NCBI RefSeq assembly: GCF_003732265.1 | Contig: NZ_MOBK01000017.1 | Location: 1 to 64,000, forward strand | DNA from: Pseudomonas brassicacearum | GTDB taxonomy: Bacteria > Pseudomonadota > Gammaproteobacteria > Pseudomonadales > Pseudomonadaceae | Direction: 5' to 3' | Length of the DNA: 64,000 nucleotides | In this document: positions 28,313 to 35,146 of the stretch, in pieces | How positions within the stretch are numbered: position 1 is the stretch's first letter | Layout of the letters: each line of letters starts with the position of its first letter | Made by a program: the position numbers and the translations under genes | The notes under the pieces: generated by a model | What the model was told of the DNA's origin: nothing | Databases searched by the model: none | What the model saw: only the letters and a program-made list of their open reading frames with translations

Positions 28313-28388
28313 GCGGTGCTCCCTGTGAAATGGCTAACTTGCGAGAGTATCCCGTGGATCTTGAAGGTCATCTATCAGGAAATTTCAC

Positions 28389-29159
28389 ATGCCCGGTGTG
28401 CTGAGCCAGCCCTTGCTGGGCGGCAGGGTTTGCCTGCAACTGTTGCCCCGTGCGGCCTACAGCGTTCGCGATCCGGCGCAGTCGTTGACCCTGGGCGTGA
28501 CGCTTGAACGCCAGCAAGGCGTGCACGCCATTGATTCAGACCGGCGGGTGGACTTCGATACCTTGCCCGGTGTGCTGGCGTTCACGCCGGTGGGCGTCGA
28601 GGTGTTTTCCGAATCGGCGGGCGGTGGTGAGTACCTGTTGCTGCGTCTCGATGAGCCGTTTGCTGGTGAGATGCTACCAGACGTCAGCCAGCGAGTTCAG
28701 TCAGCCGGTGATCGACAAGCGCTGACGTTGGCACGCGAGATCCGACGCCTGTTGCTCACCCCGCAACCCGATCTGATGGCGCTTGAACAAGCCGTCCTGG
28801 GCCTGATTGACCAAGCGCCTGTGACGACTCAAAGCAGATCGGATGCCAAAGCGTTCACCCCGGTGCTGGACCAGATCGCCGAACAGTTCCATGAGCCGCT
28901 GACGCTGGACCAGTTGGCCGCCACTTATGGGCACAATGAGCTGCGATTTTTGCGCGACTTCACCCGGGTCATGGGCCTGACACCGCATGCATATCTGGTT
29001 GAGGTGCGCCTGCAAGCCGCCCGACGGATGATCGAACACACGGACCTGCCCTTGGCCAGAATCGCCCTGGACACCGGTTTCGCCCATCAGTCGCACATGG
29101 GCAGCGTTTTTCGCAAACACCTGGCCATGACCCCCAGCCAATACCGCTCGCGCTTTTAG
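28389..29159 (+). CDS. AraC family transcriptional regulator
   Basis: 256 residues. The N-terminal half is a cupin-like sensor (TPVGVEVFSESAGGGEYLLLRLDEP). The C-terminal double HTH is typical (LDQLAATYGHNELRFLRDFTRVMGLTPHAYLVEVRLQAARRMI, then IALDTGFAHQSHMGSVFRKHLAMTPSQYR). TCAGGAAATTTCAC precedes ATG 28389. It is divergent from the racemase with a 76-bp gap, so it may control that gene or itself. Confidence 0.9.
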   Translation: MPGVLSQPLLGGRVCLQLLPRAAYSVRDPAQSLTLGVTLERQQGVHAIDSDRRVDFDTLPGVLAFTPVGVEVFSESAGGGEYLLLRLDEPFAGEMLPDVSQRVQSAGDRQALTLAREIRRLLLTPQPDLMALEQAVLGLIDQAPVTTQSRSDAKAFTPVLDQIAEQFHEPLTLDQLAATYGHNELRFLRDFTRVMGLTPHAYLVEVRLQAARRMIEHTDLPLARIALDTGFAHQSHMGSVFRKHLAMTPSQYRSRF

Positions 29160-29228
29160 TCGTACATCGGCGGCCGGCATCTGCCATGCTCAATGTCCGC
29201 AGCACCGCTCCAACAAAGGAACACCGCA

Positions 29229-29738
29229 ATGGACGACGTACAACAATTGGGCGAAATGCTTCGCCACTACGCAGACAGCGAAGCGCACAAAAAGCAGACG
29301 TTCGAGTCGCAATCGGCGCTGTGGGCAACGCGTATCGGTGAGCTGTTCGATCAGATCCAGCAGTGGCTGGAACCGGTCCAGGCGCCGAACCTGCTGGAGG
29401 TGAGCCGCGAGGCGTATGTGGCCTCGGGGCCGAGCGTGCCGGTGGAGACGTCGCCATTCAAGACCGAGAAACTGTCCATTGTGATTGCCGGAAAACCGGT
29501 GGAGTTTGTGCCGGACGTGATGGGCGTTGGCGGTCAGATTTCCCTGGCGGTGATGGGGCTGACGGCGGCTCGCTATGGCAGCGTTTCGCTGGTGTGCCTG
29601 CCGCCGTCGACCAGTTGGCAGTGGCGTAAGACCAATGGTTTGAAAGACCCGGACACGTTTGCGTTCGATGCGAATTTTCTGGCGCAGCAGTTGCAGAGCC
29701 TGATCCCGCGTGATCGCGGCCAAGTCCTCCCTGATTAA
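29229..29738 (+). CDS. Conserved hypothetical protein
   Basis: 169 residues, soluble, starting at ATG 29229 after AACAAAGGAACACCGCA. The first half is helical (LRHYADSEAHKKQTFESQSALWATRIGELFDQIQQWL); the second half is beta-rich (KLSIVIAGKPVEFVPDVMGVGG) and ends in SLIPRDRGQVLPD. I recall similar proteins as conserved hypotheticals in Pseudomonas but no domain name. No function can be assigned. Confidence 0.7.
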   Translation: MDDVQQLGEMLRHYADSEAHKKQTFESQSALWATRIGELFDQIQQWLEPVQAPNLLEVSREAYVASGPSVPVETSPFKTEKLSIVIAGKPVEFVPDVMGVGGQISLAVMGLTAARYGSVSLVCLPPSTSWQWRKTNGLKDPDTFAFDANFLAQQLQSLIPRDRGQVLPD

Positions 29739-29751
29739 CCCAATCCCCCCT

Positions 29752-29842
29752 TGTGGGAGCGGGCTTGCTCGCGAATGCGGTGTGTCATTCAACATCAAGG
29801 GTGACTGACACACCGCATTCGCGAGCAAGCCCGCTCCCACAT
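29752..29842. repeat. REP doublet
   Basis: TGTGGGAGCGGGCTTGCTCG and its inverted copy, with an inner inverted pair (ATGCGGTGTGTCA / TGACACACCGCAT). The inner part matches the element at 26.9 kb, indicating a recent shared origin. Confidence 0.88.
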
Positions 29843-29857
29843 TGGTTAGGTGGTGGG

Positions 29858-30079
29858 TCAGATTTTGAGGTTGCCCCAGCCGGGCTTTGTCACTTCTGGT
29901 GCGACTGCCTTCACCTTCTTTCCGGTGGCCAATTCCACCCGTCGCGCCACCTCGGGATCATCCGCAAACGGAATCAGACTGGCATCCTCCAGGCTCTGCG
30001 TCGTCTCCCGCCTCAGGCAATACTCAACCCCGAGCCAAAGCCCCAGCACCGCCATCACGTTCAATAACACCTCAAACAT
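29858..30079 (-). CDS. CcoQ-like small subunit of the orphan cbb3 system
   Basis: 73 residues. One N-terminal membrane helix (MFEVLLNVMAVLGLWLGVEY), then SLEDASLIPFADDPEVARR, which resembles the conserved (D/N)EA-x-LPFADD stretch after the helix in CcoQ. It starts 15 bases downstream of ccoN4 with a good ribosome site (AAGGAGCCTGGA), so the two are cotranscribed. P. aeruginosa has a similar small gene next to ccoN4 (PA4134). A CcoQ-like assembly or stability role is inferred. Confidence 0.75.
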   Translation of the reverse strand: MFEVLLNVMAVLGLWLGVEYCLRRETTQSLEDASLIPFADDPEVARRVELATGKKVKAVAPEVTKPGWGNLKI

Positions 30080-30094
30080 TCCAGGCTCCTTGCC

Positions 30095-31522
30095 TCAGGC
30101 AATCTGCGCTTCACGTTCTGCCATCGCCACGTCGGCAACGCGCACGGTTCGCCAGGTGTTGTAGGCCATCAGCAGCATGCCGCTGAGGAAGAACACCCCG
30201 CCGGTAAAGCGCACCACATACCCCGGATGGCTGGCCTGCAAGGCTTCGACGAACGAATACGTCAACGTGCCGTCGTCGTTGACCGCGCGCCACATCAGGC
30301 CTTGGGTGATGCCGTTGACCCACATCGAGGCGATGTAGAGCACGGTGCCGATGGTCGCCAGCCAGAAGTGCGCGTTGATCAGGCCGATGCTGTGCATCTG
30401 CTCACGGCCAAAGACTTTCGGCACCATGTGGTAGACCGCGCCGAACGTAATCATCGCCACCCAACCGAGTGCCCCGGCGTGGACGTGGCCGATGGTCCAG
30501 TCGGTGTAGTGGGAGAGGGCGTTGACGGTCTTGATCGCCATCATCGGCCCCTCGAAGGTCGACATGCCGTAGAAGGCCAGGGACAACACCAGAAACCGCA
30601 GGATCGGGTCGGTGCGCAACTTATGCCAGGCGCCCGAGAGCGTCATCATGCCGTTGATCATCCCGCCCCAGCTCGGCGCCAGCAGGATCAGCGACATCGC
30701 CATGCCCAAAGACTGCGCCCAGTCCGGCAACGCGGTGTAGTGCAAATGGTGCGGGCCGGCCCAGATGTACAGGGTAATCAGCGCCCAGAAATGCACGATG
30801 GACAGGCGATAGGAATACACCGGCCGCCCGACCTGTTTCGGCACGAAGTAGTACATCATCCCGAGGAACCCGGTGGTCAGGAAAAAGCCCACCGCGTTAT
30901 GGCCATACCACCACTGGACCATGGCGTCGGTCGCCCCGGAATACACCGGATAGGATTTGAACCAGTCCACCGGAATCGACAGGTGGTTGACCACGTGCAA
31001 CATCGCGATCACCACGATGAACGCGCCGAAGAACCAGTTGCCGACGTAAATGTGTTTGGTCTTGCGCTGCACCACGGTGGTGAAGAACACGATGGCGTAA
31101 GCGACCCAGACCACGGTCATCCACACAGCGCCGCTGAATTCGATCTCGGCGTATTCCTTGGTGGTGGTGTAGCCCAGCGGTAGGGTGACCAGCATGATCA
31201 CGATCACCGATTGCCAGCCCCAGAACGTGAACGCGGCGAGGGTGTCGGAGTACAGCCGCACCTGGCAGGTGCGCTGTACCGCGTAGTAACTGGCGGCGAA
31301 CTGCGCGCTGCCGGCAAAGCCGAAGATCACTAGGCTGGTGTGCAAAGGTCGTAAGCGGCCAAAGGTGGTCCACGGCAGGTCGAGGTTCATCTCGGGCCAT
31401 ACCAGTTGCGAGGCGATCCACACCCCCATCGCCATCCCCACGACACCCCAGACAATGGTTGCCACGATGAATTGGCGGACGACCTTGTAGTTATAGGCCT
31501 GTCCGATTGGTGCTGTGCTCAT
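30095..31522 (-). CDS. ccoN4: Orphan cbb3-type cytochrome c oxidase catalytic subunit, CcoN4-like
   Basis: 475 residues from ATG 31522 (GTGGAAGCATTGACC upstream; a GTG at 31555 is less likely). About 12 membrane helices. Heme/copper histidines appear in RPLHTSLVIFGFAGS, WYGHNAVGFFLT, AGPHHLHYTALPDW and WTIGHVHAGALGW. No ccoO or ccoP gene is nearby, so it must use subunits encoded elsewhere. The neighbours (CcoQ-like, nitrite/sulfite reductase, DUF934) match P. aeruginosa PA4129-PA4134, where CcoN4 makes isoforms more tolerant to cyanide and nitrite. A composite promoter element lies 57-93 bases upstream. Confidence 0.93.
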   Translation of the reverse strand: MSTAPIGQAYNYKVVRQFIVATIVWGVVGMAMGVWIASQLVWPEMNLDLPWTTFGRLRPLHTSLVIFGFAGSAQFAASYYAVQRTCQVRLYSDTLAAFTFWGWQSVIVIMLVTLPLGYTTTKEYAEIEFSGAVWMTVVWVAYAIVFFTTVVQRKTKHIYVGNWFFGAFIVVIAMLHVVNHLSIPVDWFKSYPVYSGATDAMVQWWYGHNAVGFFLTTGFLGMMYYFVPKQVGRPVYSYRLSIVHFWALITLYIWAGPHHLHYTALPDWAQSLGMAMSLILLAPSWGGMINGMMTLSGAWHKLRTDPILRFLVLSLAFYGMSTFEGPMMAIKTVNALSHYTDWTIGHVHAGALGWVAMITFGAVYHMVPKVFGREQMHSIGLINAHFWLATIGTVLYIASMWVNGITQGLMWRAVNDDGTLTYSFVEALQASHPGYVVRFTGGVFFLSGMLLMAYNTWRTVRVADVAMAEREAQIA

Positions 31523-31578
31523 GGTCAATGCTTCCACGGTTGCAAAGGCTTGCACTGTAGAAACCCCGTCGGAAACAA

Positions 31579-31615
31579 AACAGACTCAGGACAACTTCAT
31601 TTATGCGGATCAGAT
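31579..31615 (-). promoter_or_regulatory. Composite element upstream of ccoN4, candidate MocR (MpaR-type) operator
   Basis: On the coding strand: ATCTGATCCGC, 14 bases, CCTGAGTCTGTT. The same two blocks with identical spacing lie upstream of ccoG at 61704-61740. The halves resemble each other (ATCTGAT and GTCTGTT, 30 bp apart), as direct-repeat sites of MocR regulators do. An imperfect FNR/ANR-like dyad (TTTATGCGGATCAG, 31600-31613) overlaps it but is not kept in the ccoG copy. Confidence 0.6.
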
Positions 31616-31644
31616 TCTAGGCAGCCCTGCGGTCATCCGCCGCA

Positions 31645-31681
31645 ATCTGATATGGTTTTTTAGCGTTCAGGTGAATCTGTA
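31645..31681 (+). promoter_or_regulatory. Diverged copy of the same element upstream of the nitrite/sulfite reductase gene
   Basis: ATCTGATATGG, 14 bases, GGTGAATCTGTA on the plus strand. The first block keeps ATCTGAT and the second matches the ccoN4/ccoG block at 8 of 12 positions, with the same 14-base gap. It is oriented toward the reductase gene starting at 31763, so the divergent region would carry one element per direction. Confidence 0.45.
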
Positions 31682-31762
31682 ACGCGCTGCGCCGCAGGTC
31701 CATAGTCCCCCTCACAAACGGTATCGGCCGCAGAGCCCGATCCATCCTGATGAGGTAGCCAC

Positions 31763-33436
31763 ATGTATCAGTACGATGACTATGACCGGGCCCTGGTCTT
31801 CGAGCGGGTTGCGCAGTTTCGCGATCAGGTCGAACGCTTCCTGGCCGGCGAGTTGAGCGAAGAGGAGTTTCTGCCGTTGCGTTTGCAGAACGGCCTCTAC
31901 CTGCAAAAACACGCCTACATGCTGCGCGTGGCGATTCCGTATGGCACGTTGAGCGCCGCGCAACTGCGCACGCTGGCGAGCATCGCTCGCGATTACGATC
32001 GCGGCTACGGCCACTTCACCACGCGGCAGAACATGCAGTTCAACTGGATCGAACTGGCCCAGGTGCCAGACATCCTCGAACGCCTGGCCGAGGTCGAAAT
32101 GCACGCGATCCAGACGTCCGGCAACTGTGTGCGCAACATCACCACCGAAGCGTTTGCCGGCGTCGCGGAGGACGAACTGCTGGACCCGCGCCCATTCGCC
32201 GAGATCTTGCGGCAGTGGTCGACCATCAACCCGGAATTCCTGTACCTGCCCCGCAAGTTCAAGATCGCCATCTGCTCGGCGGAGCAGGACCGGGCAGCGA
32301 TCATGATGCATGACATCGGCCTGTACCTTTATCGCGATGACGACGGGCAGATGCTGTTGCGGGTGATCGTCGGTGGCGGTCTGGGGCGCACGCCGATCCT
32401 CGGCCTGCAGATTCGCGAGGGGTTGCCGTGGCAGCATTTGCTGTCTTACGTCGAAGCAGTGCTGCGGGTCTATAACCGCTACGGTCGACGGGACAACAAG
32501 TACAAGGCGCGGATTAAGATCCTGGTCAAAGCCTTGGGGATCGAAACCTTTGCCAAGGAAGTGGAGGAGGAGTGGCAGCACCTCATGGACGGCCCGGCGC
32601 AGTTGACCGAGGCTGAATATGAGCGGGTCGCCAGTGCCTTCGTGCCGCCCGATTACCGCTCACTGCCCGACGTCGACCTCGCGTTTGGTACGCGCATGGC
32701 GGACAACCCGGCCTTCGCCCGTTGGGTCGCGCGCAACGTTCAGCCGCACAAGGTGGCGGGTTATACCAGTGCGGTGTTGTCGACCAAACCCGGCATCGCC
32801 TCGCCACCGGGTGACGTGACGGACGCGCAAATGACTGCGGTGGCCGAGTGGTCCGAGCGGTTTGGTTTCGGCGAGATTCGCATCGCCCATGAACAGAATA
32901 TTGTGCTGCCGGACGTGCCCAAGGCTGATCTCTATGCGCTGTGGTGCCTGGCGAACGAGCAGGGGCTGGGCTGCGCCAACATCGGTCTGCTCACCGACAT
33001 CATTGCCTGCCCCGGTGGCGACTTCTGTGCGCTGGCCAACGCCAAATCGATCCCGATCACCCATGCCATTCAAGCGCGTTTCGAGGATCTCGATTACCTC
33101 CACGACCTGGGCGACATCAGCCTCAACATCTCGGGCTGCATGAATGCCTGCGGCCACCACCACATCGGCAACATCGGCATTCTGGGCGTCGATAAAAACG
33201 GCAGCGAGTGGTACCAGATCACCCTCGGCGGCAGTCAGGGCAAGAACAGCGCACTGGGCAAAGTCATCGGCCCGTCCTTCAGTGCCGCTGAAGTGCCCGA
33301 GGTCATCGAGCGCATCGTTCACACCTTTGTCAGCTACCGCGAGAGCGAAGAACTGTTCGTCGATACCTTGCAACGCATTGGACTGGAGCCGTTCAAGGAG
33401 CAGGTGTATCCGAAAGTGCTGGAGGAGCCGGCATGA
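31763..33436 (+). CDS. Nitrite/sulfite reductase (siroheme and 4Fe-4S)
   Basis: 557 residues. The two repeated ferredoxin-like halves are present. The siroheme-Fe4S4 ligands are CPGGDFC (C-x5-C) and SGCMNACGHH (C-x3-C) near residues 415-460. TTRQNMQFNWIEL and SGNCVRNITTEAFAGV are conserved substrate/siroheme-site segments. GATGAGGTAGCCAC precedes the ATG. The DUF934 gene overlaps its end, as usual for CysI-type reductases. The genomic context (orphan ccoN4 divergent) matches PA4130. It could reduce sulfite for cysteine synthesis or nitrite for detoxification; the context favours the respiratory-stress setting. Confidence 0.9.
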   Translation: MYQYDDYDRALVFERVAQFRDQVERFLAGELSEEEFLPLRLQNGLYLQKHAYMLRVAIPYGTLSAAQLRTLASIARDYDRGYGHFTTRQNMQFNWIELAQVPDILERLAEVEMHAIQTSGNCVRNITTEAFAGVAEDELLDPRPFAEILRQWSTINPEFLYLPRKFKIAICSAEQDRAAIMMHDIGLYLYRDDDGQMLLRVIVGGGLGRTPILGLQIREGLPWQHLLSYVEAVLRVYNRYGRRDNKYKARIKILVKALGIETFAKEVEEEWQHLMDGPAQLTEAEYERVASAFVPPDYRSLPDVDLAFGTRMADNPAFARWVARNVQPHKVAGYTSAVLSTKPGIASPPGDVTDAQMTAVAEWSERFGFGEIRIAHEQNIVLPDVPKADLYALWCLANEQGLGCANIGLLTDIIACPGGDFCALANAKSIPITHAIQARFEDLDYLHDLGDISLNISGCMNACGHHHIGNIGILGVDKNGSEWYQITLGGSQGKNSALGKVIGPSFSAAEVPEVIERIVHTFVSYRESEELFVDTLQRIGLEPFKEQVYPKVLEEPA

Positions 33437-33912
33437 ACAACTTGCTGCGACTGGAGGAGGGTGTGGCGCGGATTGTGGCTGACGATCCGTGGCTTCTGGT
33501 CAGAAGCCCGGAAGACGAGTTGCCTGCAGGTTCGCTGATTTTGCCGTTGAGCCGCTGGCTGAAAAATCCCTTTGGGCATGCGGTGTGGCTGGGGCCCGAC
33601 GATGAAGTGGAAAGCCTCAAGCCGTGGTTGCCAATACTGCCGTTGATTGCCCTGGATTTTCCGAGCTTTCGTGACGGCCGTGGCTACAGCCAGGCGTACC
33701 TGCTGCGCACTCGCCTGGGCTGGACCGGCGAACTGCGCGCGGTCGGTGATGTGCTGCGCGACCAACTCAGCCACATGCGCCAATGCGGCTTCGACAGCTT
33801 TGCGGTGCGCGAAGACAAATCGGCCGAGGATGCATTGAAGGGGTTGGCGGGGATGAGCGTGTTGTACGGTCGTTCGGCGATAGAACCGCGACCGTTGTTC
33901 AGACGACGCTGA
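33433..33912 (+). CDS. DUF934 protein, reductase partner
   Basis: 159 residues, soluble. The conserved DUF934 pattern is visible: LIVQL-like ILPLSRW, then IALDFPSFRDGRGYSQAYLLRTRLGWTGELRAVGDVLRDQL, and MRQCGFDSFAVRED. GGAGGAGCCGGC precedes the ATG, which overlaps the reductase stop by 4 bases. DUF934 proteins are almost always encoded with sulfite/nitrite reductases and may assist electron transfer or assembly. No catalytic motif is known. Confidence 0.88.
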   Translation: MNNLLRLEEGVARIVADDPWLLVRSPEDELPAGSLILPLSRWLKNPFGHAVWLGPDDEVESLKPWLPILPLIALDFPSFRDGRGYSQAYLLRTRLGWTGELRAVGDVLRDQLSHMRQCGFDSFAVREDKSAEDALKGLAGMSVLYGRSAIEPRPLFRRR

Positions 33913-34001
33913 ATTCAGGCGTGTGTTTTAGCTTGGGGCAATGATGGCATTTTGGTAAAGTCCGCGGCTTGTCAGGGAGCAAGTGAAGAAAGGAGTCTGG
34001 T

Positions 34002-34970
34002 GTGAGTGCGGGCAAAAAGATTTTAGGGCTGATATCGCTAGTGCTGATGCTGGCCCTGTGGGCCAGTTACGTTTATGTGTTCAAGGACAACCGCGACGGG
34101 CTGTTGGGTGGCGCCTTCGACAGCACGGCCTGGTGCGGCACGCCACCGGCCAGTGACGGTGCGGCGCTGGGCAAGGATCAACTGACCTTGCGTATCAGCA
34201 ACAACCTGCGCGGTGAGTTCATGCTCAGCGGCGCGATAGTGGTTTCCGAACGCACGTTCAACCGCTACGACCTGGCGCGCAACGAGCTGCGCCTGCGTCT
34301 GGAACCCTTGCAATGGTCGTACGGCGTCACGCCGATTTTCCTTGAACAGGTCAGGATCCAGCCACTGACGCGAAACCTGTCATCGCTGAACAAAAGCGCC
34401 TATGCCGAACTCGAACCCCGCCCCATCGGCGTACAGGGGCGGGCGGCGGACTTCCCGTTCGACACTTACCGCTACGGCTACAAACCGGTGCTGTATTACC
34501 TCAAGGGTAACGATCGCATCGACCTCAAGTTCAAGCACATCACCACCAGCATGGAGATGTCGAACACCTTCACGCCGATCCAGAAGTACAACCGCGCGGA
34601 ATACATCAACGAGAAAAACTCGCTGGCGCGTGAGGAAGACTACAAGCCTTATGCGGCCAATGAGTGTGCGTTCAGTGTCGAGCGCAAGGGCTCGTTCAAG
34701 ATGATCGTCTTGATGCTGCTGCTGGTGATCGGCCTGCCGTTGCTGCATGTGTTTTATCGCGATGAACCGGGCATCGACTTTCTGGCGACGCTGGTCAGCA
34801 TCGGGGCGATTCGGGTGTTGCTGGTGGGGCCGTTGAATGACTTCCAGCTGTACAAAATCGACTTTCTGTTTGCCGGGGTGATTTTGCTGGTGGGCACGGT
34901 GTCGCTGATCAAGGCGATGCGAGCCAACAGTCGGCGGGAGTTGGCGTTGAAGAGTGGTTCATCCTGGTAA
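34002..34970 (+). CDS. Membrane protein of unknown function
   Basis: 322 residues from a GTG start with AAGGAGTCTGGT upstream. One N-terminal helix (ILGLISLVLMLALWASYVYVF), a periplasmic domain of about 200 residues (LTLRISNNLRGEFMLSGAIVVSERTFNRYDL), then three C-terminal helices (MIVLMLLLVIGLPLLHVFY; FLATLVSIGAIRVLLVG; FLFAGVILLVGTVSLI). I do not recognise the family. It stands alone between the reductase operon and a large palindromic repeat. Confidence 0.75.
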   Translation: MSAGKKILGLISLVLMLALWASYVYVFKDNRDGLLGGAFDSTAWCGTPPASDGAALGKDQLTLRISNNLRGEFMLSGAIVVSERTFNRYDLARNELRLRLEPLQWSYGVTPIFLEQVRIQPLTRNLSSLNKSAYAELEPRPIGVQGRAADFPFDTYRYGYKPVLYYLKGNDRIDLKFKHITTSMEMSNTFTPIQKYNRAEYINEKNSLAREEDYKPYAANECAFSVERKGSFKMIVLMLLLVIGLPLLHVFYRDEPGIDFLATLVSIGAIRVLLVGPLNDFQLYKIDFLFAGVILLVGTVSLIKAMRANSRRELALKSGSSW

Positions 34971-34982
34971 TCCGACGGTCGA

Positions 34983-35128
34983 TGTAGCAGCTGCCGAGCC
35001 TGCGAGGCTGCGTTCGGCGACGAAGTCGTCGTGAAATCAGACGATGCGGTTTACAGGAAAACCGCGTCCGCCGGGTTTACGACGACTTCGTCGCCGAACG
35101 CAGCCTCGCAGGCTCGACAGCTGCTACA
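34983..35128. repeat. Large inverted repeat of a third family (TGTAGCAGCTGCCGAGCCTGCGAG)
   Basis: Arms of about 48 bases are nearly perfectly complementary: TGTAGCAGCTG...CGAAGTCGTCG on the left and CGACGACTTCG...CAGCTGCTACA on the right, with a spacer of about 50 bases. It lies between convergent genes ending at 34970 and 35147 and could serve as a transcript-end structure. It is unrelated in sequence to the two REP families. Confidence 0.88.
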
Positions 35129-35146
35129 GGCGTAGCGTATCGAGGG

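Noticed and set aside
31600..31613. ANR/FNR box TTTATGCGGATCAG upstream of ccoN4
   Set aside because: It matches 8 of 10 informative positions, but the left half is lost in the otherwise identical ccoG element, so the conserved signal is better explained by the composite direct-repeat element. Not excluded as an additional site.
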